Origin: Clostridia bacterium
GTDB lineage: Bacteria; Bacillota; Clostridia; Oscillospirales; Acutalibacteraceae
Length of the DNA: 45,296 bases
Direction of reading: 5' to 3'
Assembly (NCBI GenBank): GCA_017396515.1
Contig: JAFQLV010000081.1
Coordinates: forward strand, 1 to 45,296
This document shows, piece after piece, positions 16,122 to 24,845 of the stretch (its first letter is position 1; the number at the start of each line of letters is the position of its first letter). The notes under the pieces were generated by a model. It had not been told where the DNA came from and did not search any database. It saw only the letters and a program-made list of their open reading frames with translations. The position numbers and the translations under genes are program-made.

Positions 16122-17174
16122 GTGAAAAAAACAATATCACTTTTAATATGCTTCATTATGACTGTTTCATGTTTTGCTTTTACTGCTTCGGCAATGAGCG
16201 CCAGTGAAGGACTTGAAGCACTTGAATCACAGTTTGCAGACGGAAAGAACGATTTCGATTATGTTTACTATACCCCCGTCAAAAAGACAAGTGACACAAA
16301 AAAATATCCTCTTATAATATGGCTTCACGGTCAGTTTTCAGGTAACGATAAGCGCTATCAGCTTGAAAACTGTGATGTTGCCCTCTGGTCAAGTGACGAA
16401 TATCAGGCTAAAATCAAAGGTACGGGCGGAGCCTTCATCTTTCTGCCCCGTGACCCCACTCTGCAGCTTGACCTTGCATGGAACGGAGCTGTGAGCGATC
16501 TTAAGCGTTCAATTGATCAGTTTGTTCTGAAATATAAAAAGAACATTGACACCAGCCGTATTTATCTCGGCGGCTTTTCAATGGGCGGCAAGGCTGTTAT
16601 AAAGCTTGCAGCAGCATATCCCGGATATTTTGCGGCAATATTCCCCATGTCATCCACCTATAATCCGTCAACCTCTGACCTGAAGTCTCTGAAGGATACT
16701 CCCATCTGGATGTTTACCTGCCGCAGTGACTACATAAACACAAACCTTAACGCCCATGCAATTGCCACAAATATGTGGAAATACTGGAAAACAAATTCCT
16801 CATGCAAGGATGTTAACCGCTGGACATATTTCATTTCACCTCTTGTTAACCCTAACGGTATCACACCTGTGCTTGACCCTATTTATTCCGTGTTTCAGCA
16901 TAACACATGGGATGCTGTTGCCCACGACCTCATATTAAACAGCGGCAAGCTTTACAGCAATATGATAACTCTTGACGGTGACGGACAGGCAATAACACTA
17001 AGCAAAAACGAGACCTTCCTTTCGTGGCTGTCAAGTCAGGATTTAGACGGCCCTGTAAAGGATGATGACGATGAGCCTGACAAGGAGCCTGAGCTCCCCT
17101 CAACCTCAGTGCTTGAATCTATCGAGAAAATATTCAAGTTTATTCTCAGGTTTATTGAGATACTCTTTAAATAA
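16122..17174 (+). CDS. Secreted alpha/beta hydrolase (esterase) with amphipathic C-terminal helix
   Basis: The 350-residue protein starts at GTG 16122, seven bases after AAAGGAGG; ATG 16101 would put that site inside the gene. A signal peptide (KKTISLLICFIMTVSCFAF, cut after ASA) leads into an esterase fold: oxyanion block IIWLHGQFSGND, nucleophile GGFSMGGKA (Ser153), a candidate acid in TCRSD (Asp203) and His260 in FQHNTWDAV. It resembles phospholipase/carboxylesterase or feruloyl-esterase-like enzymes, so an ester of diet or cell-surface glycan may be the substrate. After an acidic linker (KDDDDEPDKEPE) the protein ends in a 20-residue amphipathic helix (LESIEKIFKFILRFIEILFK), perhaps for membrane attachment. 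Confidence 0.82.
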   Translation: MKKTISLLICFIMTVSCFAFTASAMSASEGLEALESQFADGKNDFDYVYYTPVKKTSDTKKYPLIIWLHGQFSGNDKRYQLENCDVALWSSDEYQAKIKGTGGAFIFLPRDPTLQLDLAWNGAVSDLKRSIDQFVLKYKKNIDTSRIYLGGFSMGGKAVIKLAAAYPGYFAAIFPMSSTYNPSTSDLKSLKDTPIWMFTCRSDYINTNLNAHAIATNMWKYWKTNSSCKDVNRWTYFISPLVNPNGITPVLDPIYSVFQHNTWDAVAHDLILNSGKLYSNMITLDGDGQAITLSKNETFLSWLSSQDLDGPVKDDDDEPDKEPELPSTSVLESIEKIFKFILRFIEILFK

Positions 17175-17184
17175 TATGATATAT

Positions 17185-17216
17185 CAAAGTCGGGATGCAG
17201 AGTCCCGACTTTTTTA
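17185..17216 (+). terminator. Intrinsic terminator after the hydrolase gene
   Basis: AAAGTCGGGA pairs with TCCCGACTTT and runs into six T residues (17210-17215). Confidence 0.9.
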
Positions 17217-17228
17217 ATTGCTATTTAA

Positions 17229-17257
17229 TTGACAAATTTTATCCGGTGAGTTATATT
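17229..17257 (+). promoter_or_regulatory. Promoter of the LysR-type regulator gene
   Basis: TTGACA (17229-17234), a 17-base spacer and TATATT (17252-17257). Confidence 0.75.
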
Positions 17258-17296
17258 TAAGGTGTATATCTATAAATTAAAATTGGAGCTTATACT

Positions 17297-18187
17297 ATGG
17301 CAGATTTAAAACGCTTTGAATATGTGCTGGCACTGAGCGAATGTAAGAATTTCTCTCAGGCGGCACAGCAGCTTGATATTTCTCAGTCAACTCTTAGTCA
17401 GTATATCCAGAAAATTGAAAAGGAAATAGGTGTCAGCCTTTTTGACAGGTCTGTTTCACCGCTGAAGCTTACTCAGTACGGTGAGATATATGTCAAGGGA
17501 GCAAGAAAAATAGTGGATGCCTACAGTGAGACGCTTGACAGCATCGGCGATGCAGATGCCGGCACTATCGGCAGTGTACGGGTGGGACTCTCACCGTCAA
17601 GGGCGAGCTTTATGCTGCCGCAGGTGGTTTCTGAATTTACACAGCTTTATCCTCATGTGACACTTAAGTTTATCGAAAGCAAATCCAAGGATATAATGAA
17701 AAATCTTTCGGAGGGTAATATAGATTTTGCCTACACCGTAACCTCAGGAGAGGACTCTTATGATGACTGCAGGGTTATAAGTGTTGATAAGGAAAGGATA
17801 ATGCTGGTTACATCTGCCGATGTTAAGCTCAGTGACGAAGAAGATAAGGCGGTTGACTTTAAGCTTGCGGAAAAACACAGATTTATTCTGCTTGAAGAAA
17901 ACCAGCTTCTTACTAAGATATTCCATGACCTTTGCAAAAAAAGCTCTGCCTCAATTGAAAACTATATTTGTGTCTCAGAGCTTTCGACGGCACTTTCTCT
18001 TGTTAAAAGCGGTTTGGGAATTATGCTGCTGCCCTCAAGCTACCGCAATTACGGCAGGCTTAAAAGTGAGCTGAGCTTCTATGATATAAAGCAGTCAGAC
18101 TCGGAAAGAGAGCTGTCAGTGATTTATAAAAAGGATAAGTATATCAATAAACCCACAAGAGCTTTGCTGGAAATCATGTGCAGATAA
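17297..18187 (+). CDS. LysR-family transcriptional regulator
   Basis: The 296-residue protein has an N-terminal winged helix-turn-helix (residues about 5-62: YVLALSECKNFSQAAQQLDI, then SQSTLSQYIQKIEKEIGVSL and LFDRSVSPLKLTQYGE). The C-terminal periplasmic-binding-like effector domain starts near 92 (GSVRVGLSPSRASFMLPQVV) and includes SGLGIMLLPSSY. It lies 136 bases upstream of and parallel to the livJ-led operon and so probably controls it. No LysR box (T-N11-A) stands out beyond doubt, but AAAACCGAT repeats lie in the livJ leader. The effector is unknown. Confidence 0.9.
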   Translation: MADLKRFEYVLALSECKNFSQAAQQLDISQSTLSQYIQKIEKEIGVSLFDRSVSPLKLTQYGEIYVKGARKIVDAYSETLDSIGDADAGTIGSVRVGLSPSRASFMLPQVVSEFTQLYPHVTLKFIESKSKDIMKNLSEGNIDFAYTVTSGEDSYDDCRVISVDKERIMLVTSADVKLSDEEDKAVDFKLAEKHRFILLEENQLLTKIFHDLCKKSSASIENYICVSELSTALSLVKSGLGIMLLPSSYRNYGRLKSELSFYDIKQSDSERELSVIYKKDKYINKPTRALLEIMCR

Positions 18188-18236
18188 TAAGGATAGCGGT
18201 CTGATATTTAAGAAAAATTAAGTTAAAAAATGTATC

Positions 18237-18265
18237 TTGACTTCAAAAGGACTTTTTGCTATACT
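18237..18265 (+). promoter_or_regulatory. Promoter of the livJHMGF-type operon
   Basis: TTGACT (18237-18242), a 17-base spacer and TATACT (18260-18265). Downstream, TATCG (18270) and CGATA (18302) are inverted and AAAAACCGAT occurs twice; these leader repeats are candidate regulator or RNA-structure elements. Confidence 0.7.
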
Positions 18266-18323
18266 TATTATCGAAAAAACCGATTTAATATATTTGAAAA
18301 ACCGATAAAGGAGAAAACGACGA

Positions 18324-19526
18324 ATGAAACGACTTATTTGTGTACTGCTCAGCCTGGTGCTTTGCTTCGGTCTTATTTTTACACTTACAGGCTGCGATGA
18401 TGAAGAAAGCACCGATGTTATCCGCATAGGCTCAATTCATCCTCTCACGGGCAGTATGGCTTATGAGGGTCAGGCTCTTGTCAACTCGCAGAAAATTGCC
18501 ATAGACCGCATAAATGAAGCAGGGGGCATAAACGGAAAGAAGCTCGAGCTCAAGGTTGTTGACAGCCTGGGCACTGCCGGCGGTGCGGCAACCGCAGCTC
18601 AGAAGCTTATCAATATGAATGTGTGCGCGCTTACGGGCACATACACAAGCGGCTCTGCACAGGTTGTTTCCCGCACGGCTGAAAAGTTTTCCGTACCCTT
18701 TGTGGTCACTGTTGCTGCAAGTGAAACGCTGCTGACAAACGGCTATAAGTATTCCTTCAGAATTCAGCCCAGCACAGTCACCTTCTCTGAGAACTTTATT
18801 GAATATATTCCCTCAATAAAAACCGATGATATGAAAACAGTTGCAATTATCTATGAGGATTCAAACTACGGTGCAGGTATTGCGGGATATATCGAAAAAA
18901 ATATCGAAAAAACGGGCCTTGAAATTGCGGGTATGATTCCCTACAGTGCTTCCGCGTCAACTCTCAGCTCAGAGGTGACAAAGCTCCTGTCCCTCAGTCC
19001 CGATATTCTCATTCCCGTAGGCTATTATTCAGACCAGAATCTGCTTGCCAAAGAGATTATCGACAGAGATGTTTCCTTCCCGATGATTATGGGTGTTGCC
19101 AACGGTGCCTTTTCAGATGCAAAATTCACAAATACCTACGGCACTGCGGCAGACGGATTTTTCGATATAAATTACCGCTATAACCCCAACAGTGCTGAGG
19201 CAGATTATCTTCTCAGCACATACCGTGAGCTTTACGGTGAGGAAATTCCCGTCTGTGCCATTTACGGCTATGAGTCAATTATGGTTATTGCAGATGCTCT
19301 CAGGCGTGCAGGCAGCACCGACCATGAGGCACTGAGAGATGCTCTTGCGCAGACTGATATGACAGACCATCTGCTTCCTCAGAATGAAATTGTCTTTGAC
19401 GAAGCAGGCGAAAACATAAACTCTGCAGGTGTTCTCATACAAATCCAGCAGGGCAAGCAGGTTATAGTTTATCCCAAGGAATATGCCGAGGGTGAAATAA
19501 TAAGAGAAGGGGAGGCAGGAAAGTAA
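18324..19526 (+). CDS. livJ: Branched-chain-amino-acid-type ABC transporter substrate-binding lipoprotein
   Basis: The 400-residue protein has a lipoprotein signal (MKRLICVLLSLVL to lipobox LTGC, Cys27) and a LivJ/Leu-Ile-Val-binding fold: IRIGSIHPLTGSMAYEGQAL, GGINGKKLELKVVDS, then KTVAIIYEDSNYGAGIAGYI at the second lobe. It captures the substrate outside the membrane for the LivHMGF complex. This family also binds amides, urea derivatives and aromatic acids, and the amidase and hydantoinase genes nearby suggest such a ligand; specificity cannot be read from the sequence. The stop overlaps the livH start by one base. Confidence 0.9.
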   Translation: MKRLICVLLSLVLCFGLIFTLTGCDDEESTDVIRIGSIHPLTGSMAYEGQALVNSQKIAIDRINEAGGINGKKLELKVVDSLGTAGGAATAAQKLINMNVCALTGTYTSGSAQVVSRTAEKFSVPFVVTVAASETLLTNGYKYSFRIQPSTVTFSENFIEYIPSIKTDDMKTVAIIYEDSNYGAGIAGYIEKNIEKTGLEIAGMIPYSASASTLSSEVTKLLSLSPDILIPVGYYSDQNLLAKEIIDRDVSFPMIMGVANGAFSDAKFTNTYGTAADGFFDINYRYNPNSAEADYLLSTYRELYGEEIPVCAIYGYESIMVIADALRRAGSTDHEALRDALAQTDMTDHLLPQNEIVFDEAGENINSAGVLIQIQQGKQVIVYPKEYAEGEIIREGEAGK

Positions 19527-20404
19527 TGAATATGCAGATTTTTCAGGCACTGCTTGACGGCGTGCTTATGGGCGGCGTTTATGCCCTTGCCGCTTTGGGC
19601 CTTTCTCTTATATTCGGTGTTATGAAAATAACAAACTTTGCTCACGGCGCAATGATGACAGTGGGTATGTACACCGTTTATGTGGTGTCAACAGGTCTTG
19701 GCATAAGCCCCTATATTGCTCTTATTTTTGCTGCAGCCACACTTTTCATTTTAGGATATGTTGTTCAGCATACTCTCATAGACAGAATATCGCAGGCCCC
19801 CACACATAATCAGCTTTTGCTCACATTGGGTGTTGCATATATTCTTGAAAACGGACTGCTCGCAATTTTCACACCTAACTATAAAACTCTTGAGGTTGAT
19901 GATTTTGAAGGCTCAATCAAGCTCGGACAGATTACTCTCAGCCCTGAAAAAATAGTTGCTTTCGCAGTGGTGCTTGTTGTTACGGCAGTTATATATCTTA
20001 TGCTTTACCGTACCCGCACGGGCAAGGCAATAAGAGCCTGCTCACAAAACAGAGAGGGCGCACAGCTTATGGGCATTGTTATAAAAAAGACAAATGCAAT
20101 TGCCTTCGGTGTGGGTGCTCTTTGCACGGGTATTGCAGGTGCACTGCTCACTCCCATACTCAGCATTTATCCCACCTTAGGTGAAACCTTTCAGCTTAAG
20201 TGCTTTGTTATTGCAATCTTAGGCGGCATGGGCAACCTGTGGGGAGCTCTCATATCAGGTCTTATTGTCGGTGTTGTTGAGTCTGTGACAGGCTATGTTG
20301 CAGGCGGCAGCTGGAGTGATCTGACGGTGTATGCCGTGTTTATACTCATACTGCTTGTCAAACCCTCAGGACTTTTCGGAAGGAGCAATCGCCGTGAACA
20401 CTAA
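19526..20404 (+). CDS. livH: ABC transporter permease, LivH type
   Basis: The 292-residue inner-membrane permease has about eight spans. Family blocks are GVLMGGVYALAALGLSLIFG with VMKITNFAHG at the N-terminus, LGVAYILENGLLAIF near 95, RACSQNREGAQLMGI near 172 (the loop that docks on the ATPase) and GGMGNLWGALISGLIVG near 235. It pairs with LivM. The start ATG overlaps the livJ stop (TAATG) and is preceded by GGGGAGG. Confidence 0.93.
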   Translation: MNMQIFQALLDGVLMGGVYALAALGLSLIFGVMKITNFAHGAMMTVGMYTVYVVSTGLGISPYIALIFAAATLFILGYVVQHTLIDRISQAPTHNQLLLTLGVAYILENGLLAIFTPNYKTLEVDDFEGSIKLGQITLSPEKIVAFAVVLVVTAVIYLMLYRTRTGKAIRACSQNREGAQLMGIVIKKTNAIAFGVGALCTGIAGALLTPILSIYPTLGETFQLKCFVIAILGGMGNLWGALISGLIVGVVESVTGYVAGGSWSDLTVYAVFILILLVKPSGLFGRSNRREH

Positions 20405-21359
20405 AAATATCAACCGTATAACATTAACCGCATTGCTCATTATCGGTGTGCTCTTTCCTCTTTTTGCCGATTTCTATGTGCTGTGCATAGGCATAAATGT
20501 GCTCATTGCCGCACTTTTGGGTCAGAGCTGGAATATAATGAGTGGCTATGCAGGTCAGTTCTCTTTCGGCCACGCAGTTTTCTTCGGTATAGGTGCTTAC
20601 ACCTCAACGGCACTTTACACTATGTTTGGTGTCACACCCTGGATAGGCATGATTATCGGTGCAGGTGTGGCAGCTGCCGTGGGCGCAATGATAGGCTTTC
20701 TTTCCTTCCGCTATAAGCTCAGAGACGACTATTTTGCCCTTGCAACTCTTGCTTTTGCAGAGATTTTCCGCATACTTGTCAATAACACAAAAAGTCTCGG
20801 CGGTGCAACGGGCATACTTATTCCCTATCTTCAGAATCCTATGGAATATCAGTTTGCAAGCGACAAGACATATTATTATGTTATTCTCATGCTTGTTGCC
20901 CTTGCAACGGTTTATATTGCACTTATGTCAAAAAGCAAGCTGGGTCTTAACCTTGTTGCCATCAGGGGCAATCAGGAGGCAGCGGCGGCACTGGGTGTCA
21001 ATGTGCTGAAATATAAGCTCATTGCTATATCATCCTCTGCAGCCTTTGCGGCACTGGCAGGCACCTTCTACGCTCAGTATTACGGCTTTATTGACCCGTC
21101 AATTGTGTTTGCTTCATCAATTTCAGTTGAAGCTATTGTGCCTTGCATTATAGGCGGCAGCGGCACTCTTTACGGTCCGCTTTTAGGTGCACTTCTTATT
21201 ATTCCTCTGCAGGAAATCTGTAACTCTCTGTTCACATCAATCAGCGGTGTCAATATGATTGTGTACGGGGCAGTTATCGTTGCCTTTATACTTTTCTGCC
21301 CCGACGGAATATTCGGCAGAATAATGAAAATCAAGGGTAAGAAGGGGGCGAAGCAATGA
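20394..21359 (+). CDS. livM: ABC transporter permease, LivM type
   Basis: The 321-residue permease starts at GTG 20394, behind AAGGAG, and overlaps livH by 11 bases; an upstream in-frame ATG at 20331 lies within livH and lacks a ribosome site. Family blocks are LGQSWNIMSGYAGQFSFGHA, TLAFAEIFRILV, LVAIRGNQEAAAALGVNVLK (ATPase-docking loop), then GGSGTLYGPLLGALLIIPLQ. It has about nine spans and forms the second half of the translocation pore. The stop overlaps the livG start (ATGA). Confidence 0.92.
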   Translation: MNTKNINRITLTALLIIGVLFPLFADFYVLCIGINVLIAALLGQSWNIMSGYAGQFSFGHAVFFGIGAYTSTALYTMFGVTPWIGMIIGAGVAAAVGAMIGFLSFRYKLRDDYFALATLAFAEIFRILVNNTKSLGGATGILIPYLQNPMEYQFASDKTYYYVILMLVALATVYIALMSKSKLGLNLVAIRGNQEAAAALGVNVLKYKLIAISSSAAFAALAGTFYAQYYGFIDPSIVFASSISVEAIVPCIIGGSGTLYGPLLGALLIIPLQEICNSLFTSISGVNMIVYGAVIVAFILFCPDGIFGRIMKIKGKKGAKQ

Positions 21360-22078
21360 TTTTACTTGAAGCTAAGGATGTCTGCAAATACTTCCACGGC
21401 AACAAAGCGGTGGATAAGGTAAGCATGACAATAAATGAGGGTGAAATAGTAGGCCTTATCGGCGCCAACGGTGCAGGTAAAACAACCTTTTTCAACTGTC
21501 TTACAGGCTACTACAAGGCCACAAGCGGCACAATAACCTTTATGGGCAAAAGCATTGAAAAGGCAAAGCCTCATACCATTTGCAAAATGGGCATAGGCAG
21601 AACCTTTCAGATAGCAAAGCCCTTCCACGGCCTTTCTGTGCTTGAAAACACGGTGGTGGGTGCCTATAATAAGTGCAGGGCTAAGTCAGACGCGTACAAA
21701 AAGGCCAAGGAGTGTATAGACTTTACGGGCCTTAGTGACAAGGAAAGCCTTGATGCCGCAAGCCTTAACACAGGTGAGCAACGCCGCCTTGAGCTTGCCC
21801 GCGCTCTTGCAACTCAGCCCAAGCTTCTGCTGCTTGACGAGGTTATGGCAGGTCTTACACCCACCGAGTCGGCAGAAATGGTTGAGCTAATAAGAAAAAT
21901 CAGAGACTCAGGTGTCACTATACTTATGATTGAGCATATTATGCCGGCACTTATGGCTCTTTCGGATACGGTTTATGTTCTCGATACAGGCAGGCTCATA
22001 AGCAAGGGTACTCCTGAAGAGGTGTCTGCCGATAAGCAGGTTATCGAGTCTTATCTCGGCAAAAGTGCGGAGGTGTAA
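21356..22078 (+). CDS. livG: ABC transporter ATP-binding protein, LivG type
   Basis: The 240-residue ATPase shows Walker A GANGAGKTTFFN, the family-typical GIGRTFQIAKPF after the Q-loop region, the signature LNTGEQRRLELARAL (a degenerate LSGGQ), Walker B LLLLDEVMAGLTP and the switch His in MIEHIM. These mark the LivG subclass. It overlaps livM by four bases and is followed by livF after three. It energises import with LivF. Confidence 0.93.
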   Translation: MILLEAKDVCKYFHGNKAVDKVSMTINEGEIVGLIGANGAGKTTFFNCLTGYYKATSGTITFMGKSIEKAKPHTICKMGIGRTFQIAKPFHGLSVLENTVVGAYNKCRAKSDAYKKAKECIDFTGLSDKESLDAASLNTGEQRRLELARALATQPKLLLLDEVMAGLTPTESAEMVELIRKIRDSGVTILMIEHIMPALMALSDTVYVLDTGRLISKGTPEEVSADKQVIESYLGKSAEV

Positions 22079-22081
22079 ATA

Positions 22082-22786
22082 ATGCTTCAGATTAAAAATC
22101 TTTTTGTCAGCTACGGCAAGGTAAATATAATTCAGGATTTGTCAATGGAAATAAACAGCGGTGAGGTTGTGGCTCTTATCGGTGCCAACGGTACGGGTAA
22201 GACAACTCTCGTAAGGGCAATTTCAAAGCTTAACACAGTCAGCGGCGGCACTATAACCTTTGACGGTGAGGATATTACCTCCCTTTCACCTGATAAAATT
22301 GTGGAAAGAGGCATTATTCAGGTGCCTGAGGGCAGAAAGCTTTTTGCTCAGATGAATGTCAGAGAAAATCTTGAAATGGGTGCTTTTGCCAAAAGAGCAA
22401 GAGCAAAGGAAAAAGAAAATTTAGAGTATGTTTACTCGGTTTTCCCTGAGCTGAAGGCTATGGAAAAGCAGGCCTGCGGCAACCTCAGCGGCGGTCAGCA
22501 GCAGATGGTTGCTATAGGCAGAAGCCTTATGGCAGAGCCGAAGCTGCTTATTCTTGATGAGCCCTCAATAGGACTTTCACCCATAACCACACAGCATATG
22601 TTTGATGCCATAAGAACAATAAATAAAAAGGGTATATCCATTCTTATCACAGAGCAGAATGTGCAGGATGTGCTAAAAATGGCAAGCAGAGCCTATGTTA
22701 TGCAGCAGGGCAGAATTGCACTCAGCGGCGAGGCTCAGGAAATATCAAAAAGCGAAGAGCTTAAAAAAATATATTTAGGTATGTAA
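22082..22786 (+). CDS. livF: ABC transporter ATP-binding protein, LivF type
   Basis: The 234-residue ATPase has Walker A GANGTGKTTLVRAI, the LivF mark GIIQVPEGRKLFAQMNVREN, signature NLSGGQQQMVAIGRSL, Walker B LLILDEPSIGLSP and ITEQNV in the switch region. It is the second ATPase of the five-gene importer and ends 22 bases before the amidase gene, so that enzyme is probably co-transcribed with transport. Confidence 0.94.
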   Translation: MLQIKNLFVSYGKVNIIQDLSMEINSGEVVALIGANGTGKTTLVRAISKLNTVSGGTITFDGEDITSLSPDKIVERGIIQVPEGRKLFAQMNVRENLEMGAFAKRARAKEKENLEYVYSVFPELKAMEKQACGNLSGGQQQMVAIGRSLMAEPKLLILDEPSIGLSPITTQHMFDAIRTINKKGISILITEQNVQDVLKMASRAYVMQQGRIALSGEAQEISKSEELKKIYLGM

Positions 22787-22808
22787 AAAAAGAAAGAAGG
22801 AAATCATT

Positions 22809-23501
22809 ATGCACGCATGGGAAGATTGTTTAACGGATGTTGACAGAATTGTTATTGAAAAGGGTCACTACGGTCAGCCGAGAGGCTTTGGCAAGAAACC
22901 GCTTTTGCTTATAATTGACCTGCAGCCCAACTATATCGGTGCCGACAAGCCTATTGAAGACCAGCTTGATGAATGGCCCTCAGGCGGCGGTGAGGCTTGC
23001 TGGGCAGGTGTGAGAAAAATTCTTTCACTGCGCGATGTGGCAAGAGAATGCGGTGTGCCCATTTTCTACACAAGAAATGTGCAGAATGCAACCAACGCCT
23101 TTGACAGCTTTGCCACAAAGACAAAGCGTGACCAGACAAAATATATTGACGGTGCTCCCGAAGCAGACCTTTTGGAGTGCGTAAAGCCTCTGCCCAACGA
23201 AATGATTATACCCAAGAGCTATGCAAGTGCTTTTTACGGCACACCTCTTCAGAGCTATCTTGTCAAGCTGGGCATTGATACCGTCATTATCGTCGGCGGC
23301 TCCACAAGCGGCTGCTGCAGAGCAACTGCAGTTGATGCCGTAACAAGAAACTATAATCTGGGCTATGTTGAGGACTGCCTTTTTGACCGCATTACAATTT
23401 CACACAAGGCTGCTCTTCTTGATGTATGGATGAAGTACGGCGATGTTGTGGACAGTGATTATGTGAAAGAATACTTCTACAGTCTCAAAGAAGAGAAATA
23501 A
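22809..23501 (+). CDS. Isochorismatase-fold cysteine hydrolase (N-carbamoylsarcosine-amidase-like)
   Basis: The 230-residue cytosolic hydrolase has the full triad: Asp in LLLIIDLQPNYIG (near 37), Lys in IIPKSYASAFYGT (near 137) and nucleophilic Cys in GGSTSGCCRATAVDAV (near 175). The TSGCxRATAVDA block and RDVARECGVPIFYTRN recall N-carbamoylsarcosine amidohydrolases, which release CO2 and ammonia from carbamoyl amines; biuret or ureidoacrylate hydrolases share the fold. It lies at the 3' end of the liv operon, with a hydantoinase gene 1.3 kb downstream, so a hydantoin-derived carbamoyl compound is a reasonable but unproven substrate. Confidence 0.82.
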   Translation: MHAWEDCLTDVDRIVIEKGHYGQPRGFGKKPLLLIIDLQPNYIGADKPIEDQLDEWPSGGGEACWAGVRKILSLRDVARECGVPIFYTRNVQNATNAFDSFATKTKRDQTKYIDGAPEADLLECVKPLPNEMIIPKSYASAFYGTPLQSYLVKLGIDTVIIVGGSTSGCCRATAVDAVTRNYNLGYVEDCLFDRITISHKAALLDVWMKYGDVVDSDYVKEYFYSLKEEK

Positions 23502-23531
23502 CAAAATTTTCTTACAAATTTGTTACAATGG

Positions 23532-23560
23532 TTTACTGAGCTCTGCATTTGTGCTATTAT
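23532..23560 (+). promoter_or_regulatory. Promoter of the secreted protein gene at 23615
   Basis: TTTACT (23532-23537), a 17-base spacer and TATTAT (23555-23560). It overlaps the terminator hairpin of the preceding operon. Confidence 0.6.
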
Positions 23561-23589
23561 AGATTTAGCAGAATGCAGAGCATTTTTGT
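23539..23589 (+). terminator. Terminator of the liv-amidase operon
   Basis: GCTCTGCATT (from 23540) pairs with AATGCAGAGC (to 23581), followed by ATTTTTG. The loop is long (about 22 bases) and contains the next gene's -10 box. Confidence 0.6.
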
Positions 23590-23614
23590 CAACAAATAAA
23601 AAGGAGAAATTACA

Positions 23615-24796
23615 ATGAAGAAAATGAAGAAAACTCTCAGCCTCGTTCTTGCGGTTATTATGCTTTTAACTGCAGTGCCTGTGCAGAGCTTTGCTCTGTT
23701 TGACAATCTTAACCCCACAGTTGTGAAGGTCGAGTTTGCAGATGATCTCCCCATTTCAAATCAGCATGTTCAGAACAGCCGCTTCTATATGGGTGACGCA
23801 ATAGGCAAAACCATGATTTACGGCCTTGGCGGCAGCTATATGTATGACTATAAGGTTTATCTTTCCAACGGAAAGATTCTTGAAGTAAAAGACGGCTTTT
23901 ATGAAGAAAAAAGACCTCTTATCAACCGTATAAGACAGTGTGCGGTTATGCTTCTGGTTGACCCGGATGAATGTGCACAGGCAATTGCTCAGGGCAAAGC
24001 TGATGTTACCGCAGAGGTTATGGTAATGCTCAACACTAAAAATGAAACATTGGTACCCTTTACCGCTGAGCTCCGAAAGGCAATTATTCCCGGTATGGTA
24101 AAGGATGTGCGTCTGCTTGACCCCATGCCTGAAATAAATGCGGACTATGACCTCACGGCTTGCTTTGAGGGAAAGAGATTTGAGGTTGAGTATTCAGACG
24201 GAGAAAAGAAGACATACACCCTTGAAAAGAAAGCAACAGAATACGGTGAGGAATTTTTCTTCGGTGATGAAGCCTTGTATATATGGAATGATATGGAAGC
24301 CTATGAAGATGAAGCTACGGGAGAATCCGGCTATGCTGACCGTTTCTGTATTGAGTATATCGACGCTTCCATAGCCTTTTATGAAAAAAGGGTTCCCTGT
24401 CCCTACGAAAAGATTGAAATTCTGGATTATACTGTCGGTGACGGCGGCATAACGGGAGTAACCTACAAAATTACATATAAAGACGGCAGAACACTCACAA
24501 GCACCAAAACCTTCACCCCTCTCAGAGAAACAGACGGAAGTGTTATAATTGACACGGTTGGCGGCGATCAGATTACAGCCTACTTAAGCTGCTATGAGGA
24601 AGAATACTACTTCGGACTTTGGATCGGCCCGTATGAGTGGAATATAAGCGATGCGGTTGAAGGTGAAACAAGAGATATATGTGACTGCATCTGCCACGAA
24701 AACGGCATTAAATATGTCATCAGCCTTATTCTTCGCAGAATATGGGAGGTTTTCGGAATTAAAGAGTATTGTCAGTGCGGTTCATGGCATTGGTAA
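23615..24796 (+). CDS. Secreted protein with Cys/His-rich C-terminal domain shared with the giant protein
   Basis: This 393-residue protein has a signal peptide (MKKMKKTLSLVLAVIMLLTA, cleavage near QSFA). The body is beta-rich and acidic with no family I recognise; VSDGEKKTY-like and KDGRTLTSTKTF strands suggest Ig-like modules. The last 38 residues follow the pattern C-x-C-x-C-H-x2-G-I-K-x5-I-x4-W-x2-F-x5-C-x-C-G-x2-H-[WY], matching the end of the 3870-residue protein at 33205 without gaps. It has its own promoter and interrupts the amidase-to-hydantoinase order, so it is probably not part of that pathway. RBS AAAGGAG precedes ATG 23615. Confidence 0.8.
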   Translation: MKKMKKTLSLVLAVIMLLTAVPVQSFALFDNLNPTVVKVEFADDLPISNQHVQNSRFYMGDAIGKTMIYGLGGSYMYDYKVYLSNGKILEVKDGFYEEKRPLINRIRQCAVMLLVDPDECAQAIAQGKADVTAEVMVMLNTKNETLVPFTAELRKAIIPGMVKDVRLLDPMPEINADYDLTACFEGKRFEVEYSDGEKKTYTLEKKATEYGEEFFFGDEALYIWNDMEAYEDEATGESGYADRFCIEYIDASIAFYEKRVPCPYEKIEILDYTVGDGGITGVTYKITYKDGRTLTSTKTFTPLRETDGSVIIDTVGGDQITAYLSCYEEEYYFGLWIGPYEWNISDAVEGETRDICDCICHENGIKYVISLILRRIWEVFGIKEYCQCGSWHW

Positions 24797-24845
24797 AGAA
24801 AATAAAAAATATTATCAATTATATCATGGAAAAGGAGGATGAGTT

